Origin: an uncultured Acidimicrobiia bacterium
GTDB taxonomy: Bacteria > Actinomycetota > Acidimicrobiia > Spongiisociales > JAENVV01
NCBI GenBank assembly: GCA_905480085.1
Contig: CAJQPD010000180.1
Span: 1 to 9,521, forward strand
Direction: 5' to 3'
Length of the DNA stretch: 9,521 nt
The position numbers were made by a program, and so were the translations under genes. Below, piece after piece: positions 1 to 7,263 of this stretch (the first letter of the stretch is position 1; each line of letters begins with the position of its first letter). The notes below the pieces were generated by a model that saw only the letters and a list, made by a program, of their open reading frames with translations, had not been told where the DNA came from and made no database searches.

Positions 1-1
1 C

Positions 2-1552
2 GACGTCTTCTGGAACGGTGGAATCGGAACCTATGTGAAGTCTGTCTCTGAGTCGCACAGCGATGTCGGAGACCGCGCCAACGACGGTTTGCGGATCAAC
101 GGATCTCAACTGCGAGCCCGGGTCGCCATCGAAGGAGGAAACCTCGGTTTCACCCAGCAAGCCCGAATCGAGTTCGCCGAACGTGGCGGGAATATCAACA
201 CGGACTTCATCGACAATTCTGGCGGTGTCGATTGTTCAGACCGGGAAGTCAATATCAAGATATTGCTCCAGCTGGCCATGGAAGCCGGGCGGTTGACCCT
301 GGAAGAACGCCACGAGCTCATCGCTCAGGTCGCCCAGGATGTTGTTGCGGGGGTTCTCTACGACAACTATCTACAGGCACAGATCCTTTCTCAAGAAGTG
401 CGAAGTTCGGCTCCCCGACTCGACGCCTACGAAGATCTCATGGCAGAACTTGAAGCTGACGGCATGCTTGATCGTGAGCTGGAGGGATTGCCGAGCTCGG
501 AAGTCATGGCTGAACGCCGGACGTCGGACCTGGGACTCACCCGCCCTGAACTCGCCGTACTCGTTGCCTACTCGAAGCGGAGCCTCCGAGAATCCATCCA
601 AGCGTCAGCGCTCCCCGATGACGACTATTTCGTTGCCGACGTCAATACGTACTTCCCGCCTGCCATCGTCGAACGGTTCGGAGACTTGATCAGTGAGCAC
701 CCACTTCGAAAACGGCTCATCGCCACCATTGTCTCCAACGAAATCGTAAATTCTGAAGGGCCGACCTTTGTGTCGCGCATTTGTCGCCGGTCAGGGGCGA
801 GACCTGAGGAAGTTGTCAAGGCCTATCAGATCGCCCGGGACGCCAGTGGGGTTGTCAAGCGATGGGAGGCAATCGAAGCGATTTTCGATACCGTCGAAAC
901 CGGGATCTGGCACATCCTCATGTCCGGGGCCGATGGGCTCGTGGCCGCGTTGACCAGGCGATATCTCGCCGAGGTCCCAGAAGGTACCCCGATCGGTGAG
1001 GTCGTCGAGGCCTCCGTGGAAGGCTTTGCCGCTATCGAGCAGATCATGGACCAGGGTGGATCCGATTACTGGCGGGCGGCCCGGGCGAGCACGATCGACC
1101 ATCTCGTCATATCCAATGTTCCCCCCGACGTGGCGCGTTGGCACGCATACACGCCGCTCTTTGTCCATGCGCCGGGAGCCATACGACTGGCCAAGCGATA
1201 CGATCGCGACCCGATCGAATGTCTCGAGGTGATGCTCAATATTGGCGTCGTCGTCTGTCTTGATCGACTGGACGAAGCCCAACAAGACTTTGTGCCACGG
1301 GTTCCCTGGGACCGATGGGCAATCCAAAGCATCATGGATGACCTAATCGGACTCAGACGCCGGTTGGGGTCCGCCATCCTACGACGCGCCGATGGCCTGA
1401 CCGGACCCGAAGCCGTCGAGAAATACGTCGAACGCCACGCCCAGCAAATCGCCCGCATCGAACGCGTTATGGAGAGTTTCGAAAACGCCTCACACGAAGA
1501 CCTGACACCCCTGATCGTGGCCATTCGCCAGATCCGAACGCTGCTCGCCTAA
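2..1552 (+). CDS. gdh: NAD-specific glutamate dehydrogenase, large (GDH2) type, C-terminal part
   Basis: Oxidatively deaminates L-glutamate to 2-oxoglutarate and ammonia with NAD+, in the cytoplasm. The reading frame is open from base 2 (D-V-F-W-N-G-G-I-G-T-Y), so the gene enters from the left. The GTG at 35 is an internal valine codon, not a start. About 516 residues are visible, roughly the last third of a family normally near 1,600 residues. The early part carries the hallmark of the catalytic domain of large GDHs: EGGNLGFTQQARIEFA, then GGNINTDFIDNSGGVDCSD and EVNIKILL. The rest is the helical C-terminal region (for example TRPELAVLVAYSK, VPWDRWAIQSIMDDL), ending at TAA 1550-1552. No frameshift or internal stop is seen. 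The N-terminal regulatory region and most of the catalytic domain lie outside the window. It converges on the aminotransferase gene. Family assignment is very secure; the direction of flux in this organism is not shown. Confidence 0.96.
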   Translation, partial: DVFWNGGIGTYVKSVSESHSDVGDRANDGLRINGSQLRARVAIEGGNLGFTQQARIEFAERGGNINTDFIDNSGGVDCSDREVNIKILLQLAMEAGRLTLEERHELIAQVAQDVVAGVLYDNYLQAQILSQEVRSSAPRLDAYEDLMAELEADGMLDRELEGLPSSEVMAERRTSDLGLTRPELAVLVAYSKRSLRESIQASALPDDDYFVADVNTYFPPAIVERFGDLISEHPLRKRLIATIVSNEIVNSEGPTFVSRICRRSGARPEEVVKAYQIARDASGVVKRWEAIEAIFDTVETGIWHILMSGADGLVAALTRRYLAEVPEGTPIGEVVEASVEGFAAIEQIMDQGGSDYWRAARASTIDHLVISNVPPDVARWHAYTPLFVHAPGAIRLAKRYDRDPIECLEVMLNIGVVVCLDRLDEAQQDFVPRVPWDRWAIQSIMDDLIGLRRRLGSAILRRADGLTGPEAVEKYVERHAQQIARIERVMESFENASHEDLTPLIVAIRQIRTLLA

Positions 1553-1560
1553 CGGCCCCG

Positions 1561-1580
1561 TCACGGCATGGTCACCGTGA
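1561..1580. terminator. Weak hairpin between convergent genes
   Basis: The 51-bp gap between the glutamate dehydrogenase stop and the aminotransferase stop contains TCACGG (1561-1566) and CCGTGA (1575-1580), a perfect 6-bp stem with an 8-nt loop. It starts 8 nt after the dehydrogenase stop, where a terminator for either strand would be expected. There is no U-tract on either side, and 6 bp is short enough to occur by chance, so this is only a candidate bidirectional terminator. Confidence 0.25.
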
Positions 1581-1603
1581 ACTCCGCTCGACCACATGAC
1601 TTG

Positions 1604-2782
1604 CTACAGCCTGGACATTCTCTCCAACGCTTGTTCCAATGTTTTCTCGTCTTTGCAAAATGCGAAGCGAACGAGGTGGGTTCCCTCGTCGGAACCGTGA
1701 TAGAACGCCGATGGAGGAATGGCAGCAACTCCGATCTCGGTGATCAAATGTTGGACGAACTCGACATCGGTCCCCAACCCGAAAGGTCGATGATCTGCCA
1801 GGACGTAGTAGGCGCCTTCGGGAGCCTCGGCTGTAAAGCCGACCGATCGCAGGCCATCGACAAGAAGGTCTCGTTTCGATAGGTACATCGCCCGAAGCTC
1901 GGTGAAGTAGACCTCGGGGGCTCGGAGAGCGGCCGCTGAACCGTGCTGCATGGGATTAGGGGTCGTGAAGGTCAGAAACTGGTGGGCGGCCCGGATAGGC
2001 TGAGTTAGGTGAGCAGGAGCGATCGCCCAGCCGGTCTTCCAACCTGTCAGCGAGAACGTCTTGCCGATCGAGGACAAGGTTATGGTTCGCTCCCACATGC
2101 CGGGCAGGGCCGCCATCCGTATGTGGTCCCGCCCGTAGGTGATGTACTCGTATACCTCATCGGTCACGGCTACTACGTCATACTCCCGACACAACTCACT
2201 GATCAGGGCCATTTCGCCGGCGTCGAATACCCGACCGGTTGGATTGTGCGGGGTGTTGACGACGATCAAGCGAGTCCGTGAACCAAACGCGGCCCGCAGT
2301 TGCGCCTCATCGAATCTGAAATCCGGCCCATGGAGAGTCACATATCTCGGTGTGGCGCCGGCCATGGCGCAACCAACCGGATAAGCGTCGTACGTTGGTT
2401 CGAACAGGATGACCTCATCACCGGGATTTACCAAGCCGAGGAAGGTGGCCGCCAGGGCTTCGGTACACCCCGAGGTCACCGTCACTTCGACAAGAGGATC
2501 GATCTGGAGTCCGCTGACCTGCAGGAAACGATCGCAAATCGCCTCCTGGAGGACGGGGATCCCCATCGACGGTGGATATTGGTTCGACTCCCCGGCGATG
2601 GCGCTCATCGCGGCCTGCTTGACGAAGTCGGGGCCTTCCCACGAGGGGTACCCCTGGCCGAGGTCGATAGCCTGGTGCTGTCTTGCCAGGGCAGTAATCG
2701 TCGTAAAGATCGTGGCCCCGAAGGGCGCGAAGCGGTCTGACACCATCGACAAGACTGTAGCTGGTGAAGCCCGTTCGCCCAT
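1604..2782 (-). CDS. Class I/II PLP-dependent aminotransferase (kynurenine/methionine aminotransferase-like)
   Basis: A fold-type I aminotransferase of 392 residues, the usual length for the family. It transfers an amino group between an amino acid and a 2-oxo acid using pyridoxal phosphate. Visible landmarks: substrate-side segment IDLGQGYPSWEG (39-50); VTVTSGCTEAL (100-110) in the cofactor phosphate region; NTPHNPTG (176-183) with the PLP-contacting Asn180; VTDEVYE (206-212) with Asp208 and Tyr211; SSIGKTFSLTGWK (237-249) with Lys241 as the Schiff-base lysine; and Arg372 in HLVRFAFCK as the carboxylate-binding arginine. The overall pattern resembles the YbdL/kynurenine aminotransferase group, which includes actinobacterial proteins annotated as DapC, but substrate cannot be read from sequence. 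The ATG at 2782 gives the full ORF but has no clear Shine-Dalgarno. Met13 (codon at 2746-2744) is a reasonable alternative because homologues tend to begin near RFAPFG. The gene is divergent from the FAD/folate oxidase. Confidence 0.92.
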   Translation of the reverse strand: MGERASPATVLSMVSDRFAPFGATIFTTITALARQHQAIDLGQGYPSWEGPDFVKQAAMSAIAGESNQYPPSMGIPVLQEAICDRFLQVSGLQIDPLVEVTVTSGCTEALAATFLGLVNPGDEVILFEPTYDAYPVGCAMAGATPRYVTLHGPDFRFDEAQLRAAFGSRTRLIVVNTPHNPTGRVFDAGEMALISELCREYDVVAVTDEVYEYITYGRDHIRMAALPGMWERTITLSSIGKTFSLTGWKTGWAIAPAHLTQPIRAAHQFLTFTTPNPMQHGSAAALRAPEVYFTELRAMYLSKRDLLVDGLRSVGFTAEAPEGAYYVLADHRPFGLGTDVEFVQHLITEIGVAAIPPSAFYHGSDEGTHLVRFAFCKDEKTLEQALERMSRL

Positions 2783-2924
2783 ACGTCACGAACCATCAGG
2801 TACCCGACAACTATCCGACCTTCTGGTTCGGCCGCGCCCGACCAACCGCGCTTGCACTCACACTCGAATCCCGATCCAACTCGACATCACGATGAAGGAA
2901 CCCCGAGTTGAAGGTGCAGTATGT

Positions 2925-2934
2925 TGATCGATCA
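2925..2934. promoter_or_regulatory. Perfect 10-bp palindrome in the divergent intergenic region
   Basis: TGATCGATCA is a perfect palindrome. One base outside each arm, G2923 and C2936 also pair. It lies 41 bp before the oxidase ATG, in the 193-bp gap shared with the divergent aminotransferase. A TATGTT (2920-2925) that could be a poor -10 box abuts it, with no recognisable -35. That position would suit an operator, but GATC-type palindromes of this size also arise by chance. No regulator gene is adjacent. Confidence 0.2.
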
Positions 2935-2975
2935 GCGAGACTGCTGGGGCAGGACAAAGCGGGAACGAGAGATAC

Positions 2976-5435
2976 ATGCCAGGCAAAGTAGTAATCGTTG
3001 GCGGTGGCATCATCGGCGCCCTCACCGCATACCACTTAACACGCATCCACGGGTGGAAAGAGGTCTTGGTCATCGACCAAGGCGAACTCCCGATCAACGC
3101 CGGGTCGACCTCGCACGCGGCGGGTGGTGTGGTCGCCGTCAACCACAACCAAACGCTGACCCAGATGGCCGTGTACTCATCACGGTTCTACGCCGGACTC
3201 GATCAACTCGACGACAAACACCGCCACTATGCCAGCGTTGGCGGGCTCGAGCTCGCCAGGACCCCCGAGCGTATGGAAGATCTGGTTCGATTACACGGCG
3301 AGTGCATCGGATGGGGCGTCGAAACTGAACTGCTCACCCCGGCCGAAACCGTCCAACAGATGCAGATCCTTGACCCCGAAGCATTCGTTGGCGCCCTGTT
3401 CGCACCCGCCTCGGCGCAAGTCACGGGTTACCAGGTGGTCGGAGACCTCATGAAACGGAGCCGGGCGCTCGGAGCGAGTTTTCATGCCCACACAAAACTG
3501 GAAGGCATCGAAACCATCAACGGTCGGGTGAGAGGCGTCAGCACGAATAATCCGGCTCTGGCCCACATCGACTGCGACTACGTGGTCATCGCCGCCAACA
3601 TCTGGACACCCGCCATCCGCGGCGCCTTCGGTTTCCGGGTCCCGCTGATGGCCTTCGAGCACCAATACGCCATCACGCCCGCCCTCCCCGAACTGGCGGA
3701 GTACCTCCCGACCAACCTCGACGACGAAATGACGTTCCCGATCCTGCGCGACCTCGACAGCGCCATGTACTACCGCAAACACTGGAACGCTCTGGGCCTC
3801 GGCTCATACAACCACCCACCTCATATGGTGCACCCGAAGGATGTCGGCCCTACCGCCCGGAGCGCCTTCACCCCGCAGGACATGGTGGAACCCTGGTCGC
3901 GGGCCCAGGAGCTGATTCCGATGCTCCGAGATCGCCAACCCGAATTCGACTCCGCCTTCAATGGCCTGACCGCAGTTTCTGTTGACGGAATGCCAATCAT
4001 CGGTGAATCCAGGGAGATACGGGGCCTCTGGTCGGCCAACGCCGGCTCGATCAGCCACGCCGGGGGCATCGCCAAATCTCTGGCAGAATGGATGACGACA
4101 GGCGAAACCGAATGGGACATGCGGGCCTGCAATCTGTATCGATTCCAAAGCCATGTCACCACTCCAGCTTTCATCGAACGAGTCACGCCAACGAACTATC
4201 GCGAAATCTTTGACATCGTCCACCCGCGCCAACCCGGTAAAGACCCCAGCGTTCGCCGGACCCCGCTGTACAGCCGCCAGGTCGAAGCCGAAGCCGCCTT
4301 CGCCACCGTAGCCGGCTACGAAACGCCTAATTGGTATGACTCGAATGCGAACCTTCTCGACAAGTACGGCCAGGCGATTCCCGCCCGGGATGGCTACTCC
4401 GCCAAGTACTGGTCACCAGTCGTCGGCGCCGAGCACCTGGCTGTCAGGGAAACTGCCGGGTTGTTCGATCTGACCGGGTTGTCAATCATTGACGTGGCCG
4501 GGCCGCGCGCTGCCAAGTTCGCCGACTACCTATGTTCAAATCGAATGGATGGTCCGATCGGCAAAGTGGTCTATACCTGCTGGCTCACGAGATCCGGAGG
4601 AATCAAGCGGGACCTGGTGGTAGCTCGTATGGCATCCAACCGCTTTTGGATGTTCACCAGGGAGGAAACCCTCCCACAGGATCTCGACTGGGTCGAACGC
4701 AATGCTCCCAACGATGTGGTCGTCACGAACATCTCTGACTCCTATTCGGCGATCGGCCTCTTTGGCCCAAACGCCCGCAACATCCTGGAGTCCGTATCGG
4801 AAACCGATCTCTCGAACCAGGCTTTCAGTTATTTCACCGGCCAATGGATCGACGTTGGAATGGCCAGGGTGTTCGCCATGCGTATCTCATATGTGGGTGA
4901 ACTGGGCTGGGAACTTCATGTCCCAACCAACATGAGCCTCCATGTCTGGGACGAGATCCGGCAGGCAGGCGAACAACAGGACCTCATCCTGGCCGGGTTG
5001 GCCTGTATGGATTCGTTGCGCGTCGAAAAGGGATACCGTCTCTGGGGCGGTGACATACATGCCGACTATGACGTCTACGAAGCCGGCCTGGGTTGGACCG
5101 CCCCGCTCTCCAAAGACGACTTCGTCGGTAAGGCGGCGACCCAGGTTCTCAAAGCCGACGGACTCCACCGAGAACTGGCGTGTCTTACCGTGGATGATCC
5201 TGCGTGCGTCCCAACCGGTTATGAGGCGGTCATCGCCGATGGCGAACCGATCGGGAACGTGACGACCGCCAACTTTGGATACTCGGTCGGAAAGACCGTC
5301 GTCTACGCATACCTACCGATCAAGTACTCCGACCCGGGAAGATCGTTACACATCAGATTCCTCGGGCATGATTTTCCGGCCGTAGTCACCTCCAAGCCGC
5401 TCTACGATCCGGAAATGACCAAGGTCTACGCATAA
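2976..5435 (+). CDS. FAD- and folate-dependent N-methyl amine oxidase/dehydrogenase (dimethylglycine oxidase-like)
   Basis: An 819-residue two-module protein, close in length to Arthrobacter globiformis dimethylglycine oxidase. The N-terminal DAO-type flavin module has the Rossmann motif VVIVGGGIIG (Gly9, Gly11, Gly14). It also has GSTSHAAGG, where His47 sits at the position of the histidine that binds FAD covalently in dimethylglycine and sarcosine dehydrogenases. His229 (EHQYAIT) and Tyr265/266 (MYYRKH) are plausible counterparts of the substrate-site His and Tyr of the Arthrobacter enzyme (from memory). A short central FAO_M-like segment follows (about 375-430). The GcvT module (about 435-815) keeps RETAGLFDLTGL and GGIKRDLVV, with Asp546 where T-proteins hold the folate-reactive aspartate. 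The expected chemistry is oxidative N-demethylation, with the released C1 unit passed to tetrahydrofolate as 5,10-methylene-THF. GAGAG at 2967-2971 lies 4 nt before the ATG. No sarcosine oxidase or glycine-cleavage gene is adjacent, so dimethylglycine, sarcosine or another N-methyl compound could be the substrate. Confidence 0.9.
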   Translation: MPGKVVIVGGGIIGALTAYHLTRIHGWKEVLVIDQGELPINAGSTSHAAGGVVAVNHNQTLTQMAVYSSRFYAGLDQLDDKHRHYASVGGLELARTPERMEDLVRLHGECIGWGVETELLTPAETVQQMQILDPEAFVGALFAPASAQVTGYQVVGDLMKRSRALGASFHAHTKLEGIETINGRVRGVSTNNPALAHIDCDYVVIAANIWTPAIRGAFGFRVPLMAFEHQYAITPALPELAEYLPTNLDDEMTFPILRDLDSAMYYRKHWNALGLGSYNHPPHMVHPKDVGPTARSAFTPQDMVEPWSRAQELIPMLRDRQPEFDSAFNGLTAVSVDGMPIIGESREIRGLWSANAGSISHAGGIAKSLAEWMTTGETEWDMRACNLYRFQSHVTTPAFIERVTPTNYREIFDIVHPRQPGKDPSVRRTPLYSRQVEAEAAFATVAGYETPNWYDSNANLLDKYGQAIPARDGYSAKYWSPVVGAEHLAVRETAGLFDLTGLSIIDVAGPRAAKFADYLCSNRMDGPIGKVVYTCWLTRSGGIKRDLVVARMASNRFWMFTREETLPQDLDWVERNAPNDVVVTNISDSYSAIGLFGPNARNILESVSETDLSNQAFSYFTGQWIDVGMARVFAMRISYVGELGWELHVPTNMSLHVWDEIRQAGEQQDLILAGLACMDSLRVEKGYRLWGGDIHADYDVYEAGLGWTAPLSKDDFVGKAATQVLKADGLHRELACLTVDDPACVPTGYEAVIADGEPIGNVTTANFGYSVGKTVVYAYLPIKYSDPGRSLHIRFLGHDFPAVVTSKPLYDPEMTKVYA

Positions 5436-5482
5436 CCGCAGCTGGTCACCGGAATCTGCCTTTTGATCGAATCACGATTAGT

Positions 5483-5832
5483 CAGTGGCCATCATCGGGC
5501 ATTGCCAAATCCGGGTTGAGCCAGAGCTCGGGCGAAGCAACCGCCTCGACGCCCAGTAGCGGAGATGCCTCAGCCGTCGTCGGATTGTTCCAGGTCAATA
5601 CCGGCAACTGTGACCGCTACGTAATCGTTCTCGGAAAAGACAGCGTGGACGTGTTCGAAACAGCCAACAGGCTGGGAGGCGGCGATGTCCTGGTAACCAG
5701 CGCTAGTTCGCGTTCACGGTCGATCTCCCGTCGGGTGACTGCGAGCTATTTGTCGGCGACGACTGCATGAGCCCCGATGGCAACACAAGCCAACCGTGCG
5801 GTGTCACCGAGACGTTCGAGGTTGCTCCATAG
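5483..5832 (+). pseudogene. Decayed, internally deleted partial copy of the downstream SH3b/AMIN-like/Gmad2-like envelope gene
   Basis: This stretch matches two separate parts of the 448-residue protein encoded at 5911-7257. Bases 5483-5710 read QWPSSGIAKSG, then EATASTP, GDASAVVGLFQ, CDRYVIVLG, LGGGDVLVTS, corresponding to residues about 171-248 (QWDAGIKAS, TASTPATGDATAVVGLFQ, CDRYVIVLG, LGGGDVVVTS). From about 5713 the match continues in another frame, with CELFVGDDC, QPCGVTETFEVAP and TAG at 5830-5832, corresponding to residues about 408-448 (YRLFIGDDC, RPCGVTESFEILP). About 155-160 codons are missing at the junction near 5711-5713, and the frame shifts at the same place. One out-of-frame deletion would explain both. 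The anchor, linker and SH3b portions are absent, and no credible start codon or ribosome binding site is present; the TTG at 5516 lies inside the matching region. The two copies differ at many bases, so the duplication is not recent. The left flank, 5436-5482, shows no recognisable homology or gene. Confidence 0.82.
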
Positions 5833-5848
5833 TCCCCATGACCACTAC

Positions 5849-5887
5849 CTGGTCCCGAACGTGGCATCATTGCTCGTTCGGGACCAG
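5849..5887 (+). terminator. 13-bp perfect inverted repeat, likely intrinsic-type terminator or leader hairpin
   Basis: CTGGTCCCGAACG (5849-5861) is exactly complementary to CGTTCGGGACCAG (5875-5887), with a 13-nt loop (5862-5874) and only TTT after the stem. It begins 17 nt after the relic's TAG, the normal place for a terminator of that former gene. A weak U-tract is common for actinobacterial terminators. It also ends 23 nt before the ATG of the next gene. Therefore either that gene's promoter overlaps the hairpin, or the hairpin lies in its 5' leader. CATCAT in the loop is a poor -10 match. Confidence 0.6.
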
Positions 5888-5900
5888 TTTCACGCACGTC

Positions 5901-5906
5901 GAGGAG
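5901..5906 (+). promoter_or_regulatory. Strong ribosome binding site fixing the start at 5911
   Basis: GAGGAG lies 4 nt before the ATG at 5911. It is the clearest Shine-Dalgarno in the window and supports this start for the SH3b protein, putting the membrane segment at residues 10-30. Confidence 0.75.
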
Positions 5907-5910
5907 ACCG

Positions 5911-7257
5911 ATGACAACGCCAGATGGAAAGGGCCGCAGCTACGTAGTTGTGGCAGCTGCCGTTACCCTCCTCGTTGCCGCCGGATGGTTTGCCTCCAAA
6001 GCTTTGGGCGGTCCTGCCGCCGTGACCGTCGGGCCCAATGAGAGCATCCCTGCAACCGCCCCGACCACGGCTCCCACCCCCAGCACCGCGCAGCCTCCAT
6101 CTACGACGGCACCGCTGACTTCGACCACGTTGGGGACGACAGAAACCACCATCGAATCAACGACCACTACCACGCTGGGCCCCGATACAACCGCGAATGT
6201 CGGTTGGTACGTGGTCGGCGTCGCAGTCGGCGATGTTCTCAACGTGAGGGCTGGTCCGACTGTCAATGCTGAGGTGGTCGGCATTCTGCGGCCTAATCAG
6301 GACGATGTCACCGTTCTGCCGATGGCCGCCAACCCGATCGGTGGAACCGCCTGGTACGGCGTCCAGTTGCCCAGCGGGGTCTCGGGGTTTGTGAACAGCC
6401 GGTACCTCGCTCACCCCAATCAGTGGGACGCCGGCATCAAGGCCTCTCCATGCACGGCTCAGACGGCCACCGGGTCCGCCACAGCCAGCACTCCCGCAAC
6501 CGGAGACGCAACGGCGGTGGTCGGACTATTCCAGTTTCAGACGGCCACCTGCGACCGCTATGTGATCGTCCTCGGAACGACCGACGGAGCAAGCTTTGAG
6601 GCTGGCGAAATTCTGGGTGGGGGCGATGTCGTCGTGACCAGTGGAAAGACGCGTGTTTCGGTCAGTCTTCCACCCGGCGTGGTCGATGTGGTTCCCCAAG
6701 CGACCAACGCAGATTTCAAGTTGGCGCTCGCCCTGACGGTGGTTCCGGTGCGCCAAGCCGAACGACTGGAAGTCCGTTTCCTCCATGAAGAGGGCCGGGT
6801 AGCCGGCGTCACCGTGCTTTCCAATCCGGCTCGAATCGTCATCGACGTAGCGGAGACGCCGATCGGCACCGGGCTCGACTTCCGACCGGTCATAGAGACG
6901 GGCAATACCGTCCTCGAACACCCGGTCGACCAATCGGTCGGCAACGTAGGCATCTCCGGCGGCTTCACAGTGGTCGGTTATGCCAGATGGTTCGAAAGTC
7001 AGGGCTATGCCACCGTGCTCACCCGCGACGCGCAAGACCCGACCACCATCACCTGGTCCGGACCATCGTTGGTGGCGAGCGAGGGAGGCTTCGCCTCACT
7101 GATGGCGCCCTACCAACCAACCTGGGGCGAATTCATCCTGTCGGCTGACGTGGCGCCAGGCAAGTACCGGTTATTCATCGGCGACGACTGCATGAACTCG
7201 ATCGACGACACGGTCCGGCCTTGCGGGGTTACCGAGTCGTTCGAGATCCTGCCCTAG
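5911..7257 (+). CDS. Membrane-anchored SH3b / AMIN-like / Gmad2-like domain protein
   Basis: A 448-residue envelope protein. A short polar N-terminus (MTTPDGKGRS) precedes one hydrophobic segment (about 10-30) without a lipobox, so I read it as a signal anchor with the bulk of the protein outside. Residues about 48-95 are a Thr/Ser/Pro-rich linker with runs of Thr. Residues about 97-168 form a bacterial SH3 domain (VLNVRAGPTVNAEVVGIL, then WYGVQLPSGVSGFVNSRYL), a fold that often binds peptidoglycan or peptides. Residues about 199-313 look AMIN-like (CDRYVIVLG, then VLSNPARIVIDVAE). Residues about 335-448 resemble the Ig-like Gmad2 domain (FTVVGYARWFESQGYATVL, then GEFILSADVAPGKYRLFIG). Cys427 and Cys438 are kept in the upstream relic and could form a disulfide. 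The last two domain calls rest on pattern recognition only. A role at the cell wall is likely, but no enzymatic residues are visible. The gene meets the LLM oxidoreductase gene tail to tail with 6 bp between stops. Confidence 0.85.
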   Translation: MTTPDGKGRSYVVVAAAVTLLVAAGWFASKALGGPAAVTVGPNESIPATAPTTAPTPSTAQPPSTTAPLTSTTLGTTETTIESTTTTTLGPDTTANVGWYVVGVAVGDVLNVRAGPTVNAEVVGILRPNQDDVTVLPMAANPIGGTAWYGVQLPSGVSGFVNSRYLAHPNQWDAGIKASPCTAQTATGSATASTPATGDATAVVGLFQFQTATCDRYVIVLGTTDGASFEAGEILGGGDVVVTSGKTRVSVSLPPGVVDVVPQATNADFKLALALTVVPVRQAERLEVRFLHEEGRVAGVTVLSNPARIVIDVAETPIGTGLDFRPVIETGNTVLEHPVDQSVGNVGISGGFTVVGYARWFESQGYATVLTRDAQDPTTITWSGPSLVASEGGFASLMAPYQPTWGEFILSADVAPGKYRLFIGDDCMNSIDDTVRPCGVTESFEILP

Positions 7258-7263
7258 ACGCCG

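Noticed and set aside
35..37. GTG as start of the glutamate dehydrogenase frame
   Set aside because: The frame is open and matches the family upstream to base 2; the gene is simply cut by the window edge.
791..1327. Long minus-strand frame inside the glutamate dehydrogenase gene
   Set aside because: It is a shadow of the plus-strand coding frame, as are the other antisense and out-of-frame ORFs across the dehydrogenase, aminotransferase, oxidase and SH3b genes. None shows recognisable domains or a good ribosome site.
5516..5770. An 84-codon plus-strand gene starting at TTG 5516
   Set aside because: Its sequence is the in-frame part of the relic copy; homology already exists upstream of the TTG and continues downstream in a different frame, so the ORF boundaries are accidental.
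6046..6196. Thr/Pro-rich low-complexity tract as a DNA tandem repeat
   Set aside because: It is irregular at nucleotide level with mixed Thr, Ser and Pro codons, and is best explained as a protein linker.
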